DNA from: Nocardiopsis flavescens
GTDB lineage: Bacteria; Actinomycetota; Actinomycetes; Streptosporangiales; Streptosporangiaceae
Length of the DNA stretch: 64,000 bases
Assembly (NCBI RefSeq): GCF_900141985.1
Contig: NZ_FQZK01000006.1
Coordinates: forward strand, 186,001-250,000
Direction of reading: 5' to 3'
Made by a program: the position numbers and the translations under genes. This document shows positions 9,057 through 17,820 of the stretch, piece after piece (the stretch's first letter is position 1; each line of letters starts with the position of its first letter). Under the pieces are notes generated by a model that worked only from the letters and a program-made list of their open reading frames with translations, was not told where the DNA came from and searched no databases.

Positions 9057-9363
9057 GTCGATCTCCTGGGCAGAGGGGGCCGGAGGCCTTGCCGGGGCGG
9101 GGAGGGAGGGCCTCGCCGGGATGGACCGAACAGTAGGGGACGGTTCCGGCGGAGCCTTATCCCTCCGCTATCCCGACGAACCGCTGCTGGGGCCGCGGAC
9201 AGACGGGGACCGCCGCGGTTCCGGCCCCCTCACCGGCCGCGGCCGGGGCCGGGGATGCCCCGGGGATAACGGCCGGGGCCGCCCACCTGCTTTGCTGTGC
9301 GCGTTCGAGCTCCGGCCGGGAACACGCTTGCTCCGGCACGATCAGCGCGCGAGGTAACAGACC
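9057..9363. other. Divergent intergenic region before the LuxR regulator
   Basis: About 300 bp of very GC-rich DNA between the secreted-peptide gene and luxR. No coding potential is convincing. The CTCCCCAAAGTCCAATGG element of the lanA promoters is not present here, so the regulator does not appear to share that control. Confidence 0.6.
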
Positions 9364-9762
9364 ATGCACCCCCCATCCCCTGCGGGCCGACTCGGGGCAC
9401 CGGACCGGGCCGGCGCGTTCGCCGGCTGCCGCCACTTCCCCGCCCCCGTGCACGACAGCCGCTCCCTCGAAGGGCTCACACACCGCGAACGCGAGGTCCT
9501 CACCCTGCTGGGGTCGGGAGCCTCCAACCGGCAGATCTCCCGGAGGCTCAACGTCACCGAACGCACGGTCAAGGCGCACGTCACCCGGATCCTCGAAAAA
9601 CTGGAGGTGCGGTCGCGCCTGGAGGCGGCGCTCGTCGTGGTGGTGCACCACTGGACGGAATACGGCCTGAGCGGCGGGAGCGCCTGCGACTGCGTCCCGG
9701 GGGGAGCGGCGCGGGCCCGTGCGGCTCCCCCGGCGGACGGGCCGCCGACGCGGGGCGCCTGA
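9364..9762 (+). CDS. LuxR-family DNA-binding regulator (stand-alone HTH)
   Basis: A 132-aa protein whose centre (about 38-100) is a LuxR-type helix-turn-helix: LTHREREVLTLLGSGASNRQ, then a recognition helix region with TERTVKAHVTRILEKL. There is no receiver or ATPase domain, so it resembles GerE-like small regulators. The N-terminal 35 residues and the Pro/Ala-rich tail are probably disordered. GAGGT lies 10 bp before the ATG. Its position between two precursor genes makes it a candidate activator of the conserved lanA promoters; this is inference. It is transcribed opposite to its neighbours on both sides. Confidence 0.85.
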   Translation: MHPPSPAGRLGAPDRAGAFAGCRHFPAPVHDSRSLEGLTHREREVLTLLGSGASNRQISRRLNVTERTVKAHVTRILEKLEVRSRLEAALVVVVHHWTEYGLSGGSACDCVPGGAARARAAPPADGPPTRGA

Positions 9763-9832
9763 CCGGCCGGGGCGCCCCGCCGGCCTTCGGGCGAGCGAAG
9801 GCCGGGGGGACCGCACCGCGGCTACGGCCGTC

Positions 9833-10006
9833 TCACCCGCAGCCCCCTCCGCAGCTGACCACGGTGAGCATGGTGACGACCGGCATCGTCGGCCCGCAGA
9901 TGGTGATGTACGAAATGGTCGCGGGCGGGCGGTCGCCGCCCGCGGCGGACGCGAACAGATCCTGGTCCTCGATCTCTTCGAGAATCGCCGCATTCCTGTC
10001 GTTCAT
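9833..10006 (-). CDS. lanA: Lanthipeptide precursor with Gly-rich C-terminus (stand-alone)
   Basis: A 57-aa precursor starting MNDRNAAILEEIEDQ, matching the leaders at 21111 and 21586. The leader ends AAGG (residues 21-24), a classical double-Gly site. The core has three Cys (ICGP, SCGGGCG) and several Thr/Ser. It lacks the CTxTxEC motif, and the end CGGGCG is unlike the other four. GAGG lies 7 bp before the ATG, and the conserved lanA promoter is upstream (10063-10106). No lanM is adjacent in the same direction, so it must use one of the cluster enzymes. The ring pattern cannot be predicted with confidence. Confidence 0.82.
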   Translation of the reverse strand: MNDRNAAILEEIEDQDLFASAAGGDRPPATISYITICGPTMPVVTMLTVVSCGGGCG

Positions 10007-10062
10007 GGGTCGGCCTCGTTCCTCGGTCGGCGCTCCGGAGGAGGGGATCCCCTCCCCGGGAG

Positions 10063-10106
10063 ATCCTTCCACCCGGTGGATTCGCATTCCATTGGACCTT
10101 GGGGAG
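10063..10106 (-). promoter_or_regulatory. Conserved lanA promoter element, copy 2
   Basis: Minus strand: CTCCCCAAGGTCCAATGG (10106-10089), 20 bp, AAGGAT (10068-10063). It sits the same 57 bp before the precursor ATG as copy 1. One base of the 18-bp box differs from copies 1 and 4. Confidence 0.7.
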
Positions 10107-10247
10107 GACCGGCGACGGGGATATCCGAATCCCCGACCTTTTCCCTCTGAGACCCTGCCGAATGCTTTTCGGATCAGCGCTTTTTCCGCCCCCGTCGGAC
10201 ACCGTTCCGGACGACCACATTCCCCGTTCCGAGAAAGAGCCTGAGAA

Positions 10248-11288
10248 ATGTCCGTCCATTCCCCCTCCGAAGCGCAGGAGACCGCCCGCAGACTGTACGA
10301 CATGGCGGGGATCCTGCTTCCCGCGGCGATCCGGGCGGCGGCCACCCTGTGCGTGGCCGACCGCATCGCCGAGGGCACCACCTCCGCGGCGGACCTCGCC
10401 GTCCGGGTCCGCGCCGACCCGGACGGCCTGACCCTGCTCCTGCGCTACCTGGCCTCGGCCGGCCTCTTCCACCGCTCGGACCACGACCGCTACACCCTCA
10501 CCGCGCTCGGGGACGCCCTGCGCTCCGACAGCCCCGTGAGCGTGCGCGCCCTGCTCGACTCCGACGGCGTCCTGGGCCGCTCCGACCTGGGCACGGTCAA
10601 CGTCCTGCACACGGTGCGCACCGGCCGCGCCTGCCACGAGAGCGTGTTCGGCACCGACTTCTGGTCCGACGTCCAGCACGACCCCGCCTACGCCGCGTCG
10701 TTCGACACCTTCCTCGGCAACGGCGTGGGATGGGACGCCGGGATCGTCATCGACTCCTACCCCTGGGACACCGTCGGCCACGTCACCGACGTCGGAGGCG
10801 GCGGCGGGTCCCTGCTCATCGAACTGCTCCACGCGCACCCCCACCTCAGGGGCCGCGTGGTCGACCTGCCCAACTCGGTCGACCTCGCCCGCGCAAGGCT
10901 GGTCCGGGCCGGTCTGGACGGCCGCGGCGAAGCCGTCGTGGGCAGCTTCTTCGACCGGGTCCCCGGCGGGTCCGACGTCTACCTGCTCTCGGCGGTCCTC
11001 GCGGACTGGACCGACGAGAGGGCCGTCCGCATCCTGCGCACGGTCGCCGGGGCCGCGGGCCCGAAGGCGCGCGTCCTCCTGGCCGAGGTCACCATGCCCC
11101 GGAGCGGAGCGGATTCCCACGACACCGCCTCCACGGCGAACGACCTGTACGTCGCCGCCACGGTCACCGTCCCCGCGCGCACGGACCGGCAGCTGATCGC
11201 CATCGCCGAGGCGGCCGGGCTGCGCCTGTCCCGGCGGGGACCGGGGTCCGCGGTCCGCTCCCTCCTGGAATTCACGGTGGCCCGATGA
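10248..11288 (+). CDS. SAM-dependent O-methyltransferase (Methyltransf_2 family)
   Basis: A 346-aa enzyme of the plant-OMT/hydroxyneurosporene methyltransferase type. An N-terminal winged-helix dimerisation domain (about 15-100, with GLTLLLRYLASAGLF and YTLTALGDALR) is followed by a Rossmann SAM-binding domain with VTDVGGGGGS near residue 182. These enzymes usually methylate phenolic or hydroxyl groups of small molecules. It is not the PCMT-type enzyme that forms isoaspartate in some lanthipeptides. It is coupled by a 4-bp overlap to the ABC remnant and followed by a luciferase-like oxidoreductase. A tailoring role on one of the peptides is possible but unproven; it could also be a bystander. 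Confidence 0.88.
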   Translation: MSVHSPSEAQETARRLYDMAGILLPAAIRAAATLCVADRIAEGTTSAADLAVRVRADPDGLTLLLRYLASAGLFHRSDHDRYTLTALGDALRSDSPVSVRALLDSDGVLGRSDLGTVNVLHTVRTGRACHESVFGTDFWSDVQHDPAYAASFDTFLGNGVGWDAGIVIDSYPWDTVGHVTDVGGGGGSLLIELLHAHPHLRGRVVDLPNSVDLARARLVRAGLDGRGEAVVGSFFDRVPGGSDVYLLSAVLADWTDERAVRILRTVAGAAGPKARVLLAEVTMPRSGADSHDTASTANDLYVAATVTVPARTDRQLIAIAEAAGLRLSRRGPGSAVRSLLEFTVAR

Positions 11289-11797
11289 CCTCTTCCGCGA
11301 TCCCCGCACAGCACCCGCCTGCCCGGGCCGGGGCCTCCCCCGTGCCGCCCGACCGGATCGACGCCGTCGCGGAGATCCCGTCGCACCGGGGCCGTGTCGG
11401 CGCCGTCGTCGTGCCGGCGCCGCCGTCCTGCGCGGGCACCCTCGCCCTGCCCCTGGAAGAGGGAGGGGGCGGTCCAAGAACACGGCCCGCTCCCCCGAAC
11501 GCCCCGGCCGTACGGTTCGACGGGGTCGACTACGCCTATGACGGCCGCCCCGCGCTGTCGGGGGTCGGCATCGAAGCGCCCCGGCGCGGGCCGACCGCCG
11601 TCGTGGGCCGCTCCGGCGCGGACAGGGCCGTCATCGTCGCGGAGCACCGGCCGCCCACCGTTCGCGAGGCCGACCACATCGTCGCCCTGGACCGGGGGAG
11701 GGTCGTCGGCCGGGGTTCGCACGAGGAGCCGGCCGCCGCCTCGCCCGCCTACCGGGCGCTCCCGGAGGGGCAGGGGGCGGCCCCGGCCGGGGCGTAG
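11285..11797 (+). pseudogene. Internally deleted ABC exporter remnant
   Basis: The 170-codon frame begins at an ATGA overlap with the methyltransferase. Residues about 78-110 read like the start of an ABC ATPase (VRFDGVDYAYDGRPALSGV, then AVVGRSGA, a Walker A cut before GKS). The text jumps directly to the C-terminal H-loop region (VIVAEHRPPTVREADHIV, then LDRGRVVGRGSHEE). The whole central ATPase part, with Q-loop, signature and Walker B, is missing and no membrane domain precedes it. The frame is intact but the protein cannot bind and hydrolyse ATP. It is best read as a decayed second exporter of the cluster; a small fused ORF with a new role is unlikely. Confidence 0.75.
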
Positions 11798-11889
11798 TGC
11801 GCCCGACCGCCCCGCCCCGCCCCGCTCTGCCCCGTCCCGTCCCGTCCCGCAGGACCCTGTCCGATCCCTGTCCGCAAGGAGTGGCCCCG

Positions 11890-12819
11890 GTGCGTGCATC
11901 CGTTCTCTTCCCCCTGTTCCCCGGCTCCGGGGACGACGCCCTGCCCTTCGCCGACCTGGTCGGGGAGGGGGCCGCCGAGCGGCTGTGGATGGGGACCTCG
12001 CTCCTCGCGGAGACACAGCAGTACATGGCCTTCCTGGCGGGCGCCGGGTACAGGATCCGGGTGGGGACGTCGGTGAACCTCACCCCCCTGCGGCATCCGT
12101 TCCAGGCCGCCCTGGAGGCCCGGTCCCTGGCCCTGCTCACCGGCCGGCCGGTGGTGGCCGGCTTCGGCGGCTCCCACCCCCGGTTCGTCGCCTCCATGCT
12201 GGGGAGGCCCTACGAGCGCCCGGCGAGCGCGGTGCGCGACTACGTCGCCGAGGTCCGGGCCGTCCTGGACGGCCGCGACGGCCTGCTCCCGCCGGTCGCG
12301 CACCCCGGGGTCGAGGTCGGCGTGGGGGTCCTGCGCCCGGGCATGGCCCGGGCCGCCGGAGCCGTGGCCGACGTGGCGATCACGTGGATGACGCCGCCCG
12401 GCTACATCGGGGACACCCTGGCCCCCGCGCTGCGGGAGGGGGCGGGCCGGGACCGGGAGCCGCCGCGGATCGCGACGGTGGTGCACGCCGCGGTGGACCG
12501 TCCCGGACGCGTCGCCGAGCGCCTCGCCTACCTGGCCGCCGCCAACCACCTCAGCCTGCCGCAGTACACCGACATGCTCCGGCGGGCCGGAACGGACGCC
12601 CACGCCGACGACCCCGTCGCGGGCGCCATGCGCCTGGTGGAGGACGGGGTGTTCCTGTTCGGCGCCCCCGACGAGATCGCGGCGGGACTGGGCGCGTACG
12701 CGCGGGCCGGCGTGGACGAGGTCGTCGTCAACACGATGGGGGTCCTCGCGTCGGAGGGCGTCGGGGCCGCGGCGAGGGACGCGGCCGAGATCCTCCGCGC
12801 CCTCGCCGGGGCGCGGTGA
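11890..12819 (+). CDS. Luciferase-like/F420-dependent oxidoreductase (LLM class)
   Basis: A 309-aa TIM-barrel flavin or F420 oxidoreductase. Typical elements are SVLFPLFPG at the start, ERLWMGTSLL, RIRVGTSVNLTPLRHPFQ, and a C-terminal FLFGAPDEIAAGL. GTG 11890 was chosen because AAGGAG lies 8 bp upstream; the longer frame from 11797 has no RBS. Known lanthipeptide relatives either oxidise lanthionine sulfur (GarO in actagardine) or, as LanJC-type F420H2 enzymes such as LxmJ, reduce dehydroalanine to D-Ala. Either reaction is possible here; the sequence alone does not decide. It follows the methyltransferase and ABC remnant and probably shares their transcript. Confidence 0.85.
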   Translation: MRASVLFPLFPGSGDDALPFADLVGEGAAERLWMGTSLLAETQQYMAFLAGAGYRIRVGTSVNLTPLRHPFQAALEARSLALLTGRPVVAGFGGSHPRFVASMLGRPYERPASAVRDYVAEVRAVLDGRDGLLPPVAHPGVEVGVGVLRPGMARAAGAVADVAITWMTPPGYIGDTLAPALREGAGRDREPPRIATVVHAAVDRPGRVAERLAYLAAANHLSLPQYTDMLRRAGTDAHADDPVAGAMRLVEDGVFLFGAPDEIAAGLGAYARAGVDEVVVNTMGVLASEGVGAAARDAAEILRALAGAR

Positions 12820-12843
12820 ACGCGCCCCGTCCCGGTCCGGCCC

Positions 12844-13629
12844 TCAGGCCACCTCGTACCGCGAGAACCTCAGGCTCCCCAGCACGGAGAACACCAGGGC
12901 GTACACGGCGAGCACCAGGAATCCCGAGCCCTGTGACGCGACGGCGTTCCCGGTCATGGCGTTGTAGGCCGTCCCGCCCGCCGCGACGTCTCCGGCGATC
13001 CCCGGGAACACGAGCGTGAGCCACCGCGGGCCCACACCCGACAGGACCGTCCGCGCCATGGGTTCGACGAACTGGGTCAGCACGACGAGGCCCACGATCG
13101 CGACCAGCTGGTCGCGGACCAGCGCGCCGACCCCCACCCCGACCAGGCCCCACAGCGTGAGCACCACGACGGACCCCGCGATCGCGGTCAGGATGGCCGG
13201 CGAGGCGAGGTGGGTGTCCTGCCCGTGGAAGGAGAGGACGCCCACGACGACCAGGACGCACACGCCGACCGAGGAGACGCCGAAGACGAACGCCACGCAC
13301 AGGCCGGCCAGGAGCTTGGCCCCGAAGACGGTGGGGCGGTGCGGTTCGGCGAGCAGGGTCTGGGAGATGGTGCGGTACCGGTACTCGTGGGTGATGACGA
13401 GGACCCCCACCGCGAGGGGGAAGACGTAGGCGATGGCCGGGGCGATGTTGTAGGCGATCACCGCGGACTCGGGGGTCGCGAGGTCGACCGGGCTCCGGGA
13501 GGTCAGGAAGGGGGACGAGGTGAGGAAGGCGGTGAAGGCCGCGCTGTACGCCACCATGCCCGCGAGCATCAGCCACCACATCCGGGTGGAGGTGATCTTC
13601 CTGAGCTCCGAGGTGAACTGGACGATCAC
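12844..13629 (-). CDS. ABC-2 type permease, probable lantibiotic immunity subunit
   Basis: A 261-aa membrane protein with about six hydrophobic segments, starting VIVQFTSELRKITSTRMWW, the usual opening of ABC-2 permeases. It contains VLVITHEYRYRTISQTLL, the conserved cytoplasmic loop of this family. GTG 13629 overlaps the ATPase stop (GTGA), so the pair is translationally coupled. Gene order lanM - ATPase - permease resembles lanFE(G) self-protection modules, in which a dedicated ABC transporter removes lantibiotic from the membrane. That role is inferred from context. Confidence 0.87.
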   Translation of the reverse strand: MIVQFTSELRKITSTRMWWLMLAGMVAYSAAFTAFLTSSPFLTSRSPVDLATPESAVIAYNIAPAIAYVFPLAVGVLVITHEYRYRTISQTLLAEPHRPTVFGAKLLAGLCVAFVFGVSSVGVCVLVVVGVLSFHGQDTHLASPAILTAIAGSVVVLTLWGLVGVGVGALVRDQLVAIVGLVVLTQFVEPMARTVLSGVGPRWLTLVFPGIAGDVAAGGTAYNAMTGNAVASQGSGFLVLAVYALVFSVLGSLRFSRYEVA

Positions 13630-14540
13630 CGGGCGTCCCCCTTCTCCGCCGCGCGGGTGAGGAGCACGAACATCTCCTCCAGTCCGCACGGTTCCCTCCG
13701 CGTTCCGTACACCGCTTCCCCCGCCTCCTCCAGGGCGGCGCGCACGCGGTCCGCCCCGGCCCCGGCCCACAGGCGGCCGTCGGGCAGGGGGCGGTGCTCC
13801 GTTCCCGCTTCCGCGAGTGCCGCGGCCACCTTCTCCCCGGCCCCCTGTTCGGGGGCGAGGACGCACTGGTCCGGATGCAGCAGCTCCTCCAGGGGGCCGG
13901 AGTGGACGAGTCGCCCGTGGTCGACGAGGACGACGTCGTCGATGGTCCGCTGCATCTCGCCGAGCAGGTGGCTGGAGAGCAGGACCGTCCCTCCCGACCC
14001 GGCGAACTCCTTGAGGAAGGTCCGCAGCCAGATGATGCCGTCCGGGTCGAGCCCGTTGGACGGCTCGTCGAGGACGAGCAGCTCGGGTTCCCCCAGCAGC
14101 GCCGCGGCCAGGGACAGGCGCTGCCTCATACCGGTGGAGTAGCCGCCCACCGGGCGGTCGGCCGCCCCCTCCAGGTCGACCAGGGACAGCAGCTCGCCGA
14201 CACGCCGCTTCCCGGTTCCGGCCGGGCCGGCGTAGCAGAGGAGGTGCGCGCGGCCGGTCCGCCCCGGGACGAACGCGTTCCCGTCCAGCGACACCCCCGC
14301 CCTGCGCAGCGGTCCGCGGAGTTTCCCGTAGGGCTCCCCCAGCACGAGGGCGCTGCCCGCGGTCGGCCTGACGAGGCCGAGCAGCGCCCGCAGGGTGGTG
14401 GTCTTGCCGGCCCCGTTGGGGCCGAGGAAACCGGCGATCCGCCCCCGTCCCACGTCGAAGGACACGTCGTCGACGGCCCGGATGCCGCCGAAGTGTTTGG
14501 ACAGCCCCCGTACCGCGATCACGGCCTGTTGGTGTGCCAT
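13626..14540 (-). CDS. ABC transporter ATPase, probable immunity subunit (LanF-like)
   Basis: A 304-aa ATPase of the ABC-2/DrrA-BcrA-LanF group. Walker A is GPNGAGKT, the signature YSTGMRQR, Walker B LLVLDEPSNGLDP and the switch His LSSHLL, followed by about 90 residues of C-terminal extension typical of this group. ATG 14540 has AAGGAAGG upstream; the in-frame start at 14597 lacks an RBS. It lies 124 bp downstream of the beta-peptide LanM in the same direction and is coupled to the permease. The position suggests producer self-protection against the two-component product. Confidence 0.9.
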   Translation of the reverse strand: MAHQQAVIAVRGLSKHFGGIRAVDDVSFDVGRGRIAGFLGPNGAGKTTTLRALLGLVRPTAGSALVLGEPYGKLRGPLRRAGVSLDGNAFVPGRTGRAHLLCYAGPAGTGKRRVGELLSLVDLEGAADRPVGGYSTGMRQRLSLAAALLGEPELLVLDEPSNGLDPDGIIWLRTFLKEFAGSGGTVLLSSHLLGEMQRTIDDVVLVDHGRLVHSGPLEELLHPDQCVLAPEQGAGEKVAAALAEAGTEHRPLPDGRLWAGAGADRVRAALEEAGEAVYGTRREPCGLEEMFVLLTRAAEKGDAR

Positions 14541-14664
14541 ACCGTTTCCTTCCTTGTTCTCGGTGGTGTCCGGCGCTCGCCCCCGAACGCCGGACACGGG
14601 TGTTGATGCGTCTCCCCGCGGTCCGCGCGAGACCGCGCGGGCCCGCGTACGGGTCGCGCGGGCG

Positions 14665-17493
14665 TCAGCGGCCCCCCAGGCACAGTGGGAGCTCGACGGA
14701 CGGGTCGTCGGCCATCAGCCGGGTGAAGTGCCATCCGGACAGCCCGAAGAGGAACGAGGGAAGGTCCAGCGCGATCCCCACGCCACACGTCCAGGTACCG
14801 TCGCCGTGGCGTTCCAGGAACCGGGCGCCGAGCGCCTTCGCCTCCGTGCGGAGTTCGGGCCAGTCGAGCCGGTCCGCGAGCCAGCACAGCATGGCCACGC
14901 GTCCGGAGACCCCGTGGCAGAAGCTGATGTCGCGCCCCGGGTCGTCGCCCACCACCCGCTCCACCTCGGGCGCGATCGCGGCCCGGGTCTGCGCGGCCGA
15001 GTGGCCCAGGGCCCGCAGGAGTTTGGTCAGGCCGAAGGCCACGCCGGCGTACCCCTTGCACCAGCCGCCGCTCCCGGCGCGGTCCCGCAGGGCGTCGTCG
15101 CGCCACCGGTGGCGCAGGTAGGCCGAGGCGAAGCGCTCCAGGTGCGCGGCGGCCCGGCCCGAGGCGTCCTCCCCCTGCCGCACCATGGCGCTCATCGCGA
15201 CGATCCGCCCGAAGCGGCCGTGGGCCAGCCCGAGCTCGCCGCCGTGCCCGGTCGGGGGGCCGTCGAGGTCGACGAGCCGCTCCAGGAGCCGGGCCGGTTC
15301 CAGTCCGGGGAGCACCGGATCGTCCGGGTCCTCGTACTCACCGCGGTAGGCGAGGTAGCCGCCGAGACCGTTGAGGTAGTCGAAGTCCTCCACCGACAGG
15401 CCGTCGGGGCCGGTCTCCCGGCGGTTCTCGAAAGCGGTCCGCGGCAGCGCCTCCCGCACTCCGACACCGAGCCGTTCGAGTTCCAGCCCCGTGACCCGCT
15501 GGGAGAGGTTCCCGGTGAAGGGGGACAGGGACAGCGGGGTCGGCGCGGCGGGAGAGGGCAGCGGTTTCTCGACGGCGGCCGCGTAGGCACCGCCCACGTC
15601 GATCCCCGTCCCGTTCCCCCCTTGCGCCCGTGCGGCCCCGGCGAGGTACAGCAGGAGGCCGCCCCCCTCGTGGAGGAGGGGGTTGACGGTGCCGAAGCGC
15701 AGCGCCGTCCCGTCCAGCACCGGCATGATCCAGGTCGGCCGCTCGGCCCCGCCCAGGGCGAGGTCGGCCAGCCGGGCGTGCCAGGGGCCCGGATCGGCCA
15801 ATTCCGGCAGCAGCGTCCGGCCGTGCGGCGCCTCCTCCTCGAACGCGCCGTGCCGCTCCTCCCAGACGTCGTCGGGAGAGCAGGCCAGGGCGTAGCGGAT
15901 GTAGGCGAGGTCGCGCTCGACGGGCCGGTCGAAGAACGCGCGGACGCGTGCGAGCGCGGACCGGCGGGGGGTGACCGCGACGGCGTCGGCGACGGTGGCG
16001 CCGGTGCCCGCCATGGCGCGTGAGTCGCACCCCACCTCGTAGAAGGGGATGTCCATGTCCAGGAGGGAGCGGACCTCCTCCTCGAACACGGCGTCGCGGC
16101 CGTCCTGGGCCACCCCCCGGTGGTGCCGGGGCAGCTTTTCGAACAGCCTCCTCCGGTCCCGCGCGTCGCGCAGGTAGGCGGGGTGGGTGGAGGCCTGGAG
16201 GAAACGCGAGTAGACGAAGGTCGGGCGCACGATCTGGCGGACGGACCAGTCGTCGACGCGGCTCAGGACCTCCTCGACCTCCCCGGCGCGCTCGCGGAGC
16301 CGGCCGTGCGCCTCCCGGAAGCCCGCGACGACCTCGTCGACCCACATCGCGGGGTCCACCCACCCGTCGTGCGCCGCCGCCACGTTCGGCCCAGGCTCCA
16401 TGGTGACCGCCACCTTGTCGAACCTGATGTCGTCCGTGCCCTCGTCCACCACGACGAAGCTGTCCAGGCTGCGCGACCGCGACCGCCGGACGTTGCCGAT
16501 GGCGGAGATGTCCATGTCCAGCACCATGCCCGGGTACCGGGCGGGGAAGAGGAGGGTGTTGAGGACCGACGCCTCGACGTCGTCGCCGACCGCGTGGCGG
16601 TTCTCCGGGTCCGGGCGGTTGGGGAGGGAGACCAGCGTCTCGGTATCGACGACGACGGGGCCGCGGGCGGTCGCGATCACGTTCTCGTAGTGCAGGTCGT
16701 TGGCGCCGATCAGGGAGAGCAGGGCGGCCGACCGCCCGAAGCGGCGGAAGTACTCTGCGGCGTCCCCGGGGCCGTCGAGGTGCGTGTGGCGGACGACCCC
16801 CTGCCATACGTACTCCGGCCGTACCAGCGCCTTCGGGAACAGGGGGCCGAAGAAGCCGCCGTCCCCGTCGACGGCGGAGCGCAGGGTGTCGACCAGTGCG
16901 TGGCAGCTCCGCCGCTGCGGCTTGTAGACGACCGACACCCCGTTGTCGAAGGTGACGAAGCACACGGTCCGCCCGCCGCGGTGGGAGTCCCCCAGTCCGG
17001 GGGAGACGGCCGCGACCCGGCCGCGCGCGCCGAACTCGCGCGCCAGTTCGGCGGCGTCGCGCCGCACCGCGTCGACGACCTCGCGCACGAGGTCCACCCG
17101 GCGCCGCGCCGCCAGGACCAGCAGGCGCTCCAGTTCGGGGAAGTCGTCGAACAGCTCCCGGCGGCCCGCGTCCGTGCGGACCCGGGCGTGGAAGTCGGCG
17201 TATCCGAGGCGGGGGCGCCCGCGGGAGTCCTCCTGCGACCGGAAGGCGGTGATCAGGGTGCGCGCGCCGATGGACTGGCACAGGTCCATGACCGAGCCCA
17301 GGACGGAGGCCGCCAGGCCCCGCGGGTCGACCGACCGCGCGTACCCGGGTCCCCGGTCCGGCTCCCATGCCCGCATGCGCTGTGCGCAGTCGAGGAGGAG
17401 GGGCCGGTAGAACCCACCGAAGAGGCCGCTCTTCTCCTCCACACGATCGCGGACCAGGCGGTGCAGGGTGTCGTCGTCCAGTCCTGTCCCCAT
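14665..17493 (-). CDS. lanM: Class II lanthipeptide synthetase LanM (copy 2, beta-peptide type)
   Basis: A 942-aa LanM, divergent from the two others. The dehydratase half has GDSHRGGR (about 168), VVYKPQRR (188), NDLHYENV (265) and VVDTET (281). The cyclase half has zinc ligands Cys822 (GWCKGYAG), Cys869 and His870 (FCHGVSG). GGGGAG lies 8 bp before ATG 17493. It follows the beta-type precursor (17580-17795) by 86 bp, and the immunity-like ABC pair comes next. Two-component systems such as haloduracin use a separate LanM for each peptide, so this enzyme most likely modifies the beta peptide. The low similarity to the paired copies 1 and 3 supports separate specificity. Confidence 0.95.
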   Translation of the reverse strand: MGTGLDDDTLHRLVRDRVEEKSGLFGGFYRPLLLDCAQRMRAWEPDRGPGYARSVDPRGLAASVLGSVMDLCQSIGARTLITAFRSQEDSRGRPRLGYADFHARVRTDAGRRELFDDFPELERLLVLAARRRVDLVREVVDAVRRDAAELAREFGARGRVAAVSPGLGDSHRGGRTVCFVTFDNGVSVVYKPQRRSCHALVDTLRSAVDGDGGFFGPLFPKALVRPEYVWQGVVRHTHLDGPGDAAEYFRRFGRSAALLSLIGANDLHYENVIATARGPVVVDTETLVSLPNRPDPENRHAVGDDVEASVLNTLLFPARYPGMVLDMDISAIGNVRRSRSRSLDSFVVVDEGTDDIRFDKVAVTMEPGPNVAAAHDGWVDPAMWVDEVVAGFREAHGRLRERAGEVEEVLSRVDDWSVRQIVRPTFVYSRFLQASTHPAYLRDARDRRRLFEKLPRHHRGVAQDGRDAVFEEEVRSLLDMDIPFYEVGCDSRAMAGTGATVADAVAVTPRRSALARVRAFFDRPVERDLAYIRYALACSPDDVWEERHGAFEEEAPHGRTLLPELADPGPWHARLADLALGGAERPTWIMPVLDGTALRFGTVNPLLHEGGGLLLYLAGAARAQGGNGTGIDVGGAYAAAVEKPLPSPAAPTPLSLSPFTGNLSQRVTGLELERLGVGVREALPRTAFENRRETGPDGLSVEDFDYLNGLGGYLAYRGEYEDPDDPVLPGLEPARLLERLVDLDGPPTGHGGELGLAHGRFGRIVAMSAMVRQGEDASGRAAAHLERFASAYLRHRWRDDALRDRAGSGGWCKGYAGVAFGLTKLLRALGHSAAQTRAAIAPEVERVVGDDPGRDISFCHGVSGRVAMLCWLADRLDWPELRTEAKALGARFLERHGDGTWTCGVGIALDLPSFLFGLSGWHFTRLMADDPSVELPLCLGGR

Positions 17494-17579
17494 GCGCGCT
17501 CTCCCCCGGTTCTTCCCTTGTTCGTCGACTGCGGGAGCGGGCGCCCCGCCACGCGGCCGGGGCGCCCTGGACGGCACCT

Positions 17580-17795
17580 TCAGCACCTGCTGGTGCAGAC
17601 GGTGGTGGGGCACCCGTCCCCCCAGGCGGCGCTGATGGCGGTGACCGAGGCGACCGTCGCCGAGATGGCGCACGGGACGGAGGTGGCGATGGGCATCATG
17701 TCCTCGCCGACCGACCCCCCGGGCGTCTCGGTGATCGCCTCCAGCTCCTCTTCGGAGATGAAGCCGGTACTGGCGTCCAGGAGCATCGTGGTCAT
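17580..17795 (-). CDS. lanA: Two-component lantibiotic precursor, beta peptide
   Basis: A 71-aa precursor. The leader (MTTMLLDASTGFISEEELEA) differs from the other four and ends TPGG (about residue 27), a double-Gly C39 site. The core is long, Ser/Thr/Ala-rich, with four Cys, and ends CPTTVCTSRC. The pattern CPTTxCTSxC is the hallmark of haloduracin and lichenicidin beta peptides, where it forms the conserved B-C-D rings. It lies between lanM3 and lanM2 and has no copy of the lanA promoter element, so it is probably transcribed with the upstream alpha gene and lanM3, through the hairpins at 17821-17879. GGGAAG lies before the ATG. Confidence 0.93.
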   Translation of the reverse strand: MTTMLLDASTGFISEEELEAITETPGGSVGEDMMPIATSVPCAISATVASVTAISAAWGDGCPTTVCTSRC

Positions 17796-17820
17796 GAGGT
17801 CTTCCCTTCTTCTGGGTGGT

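Noticed and set aside
14665-17673. Upstream extension of LanM2 to 17673
   Set aside because: The added 60 residues overlap the beta precursor and lack an RBS; ATG 17493 has a good one.
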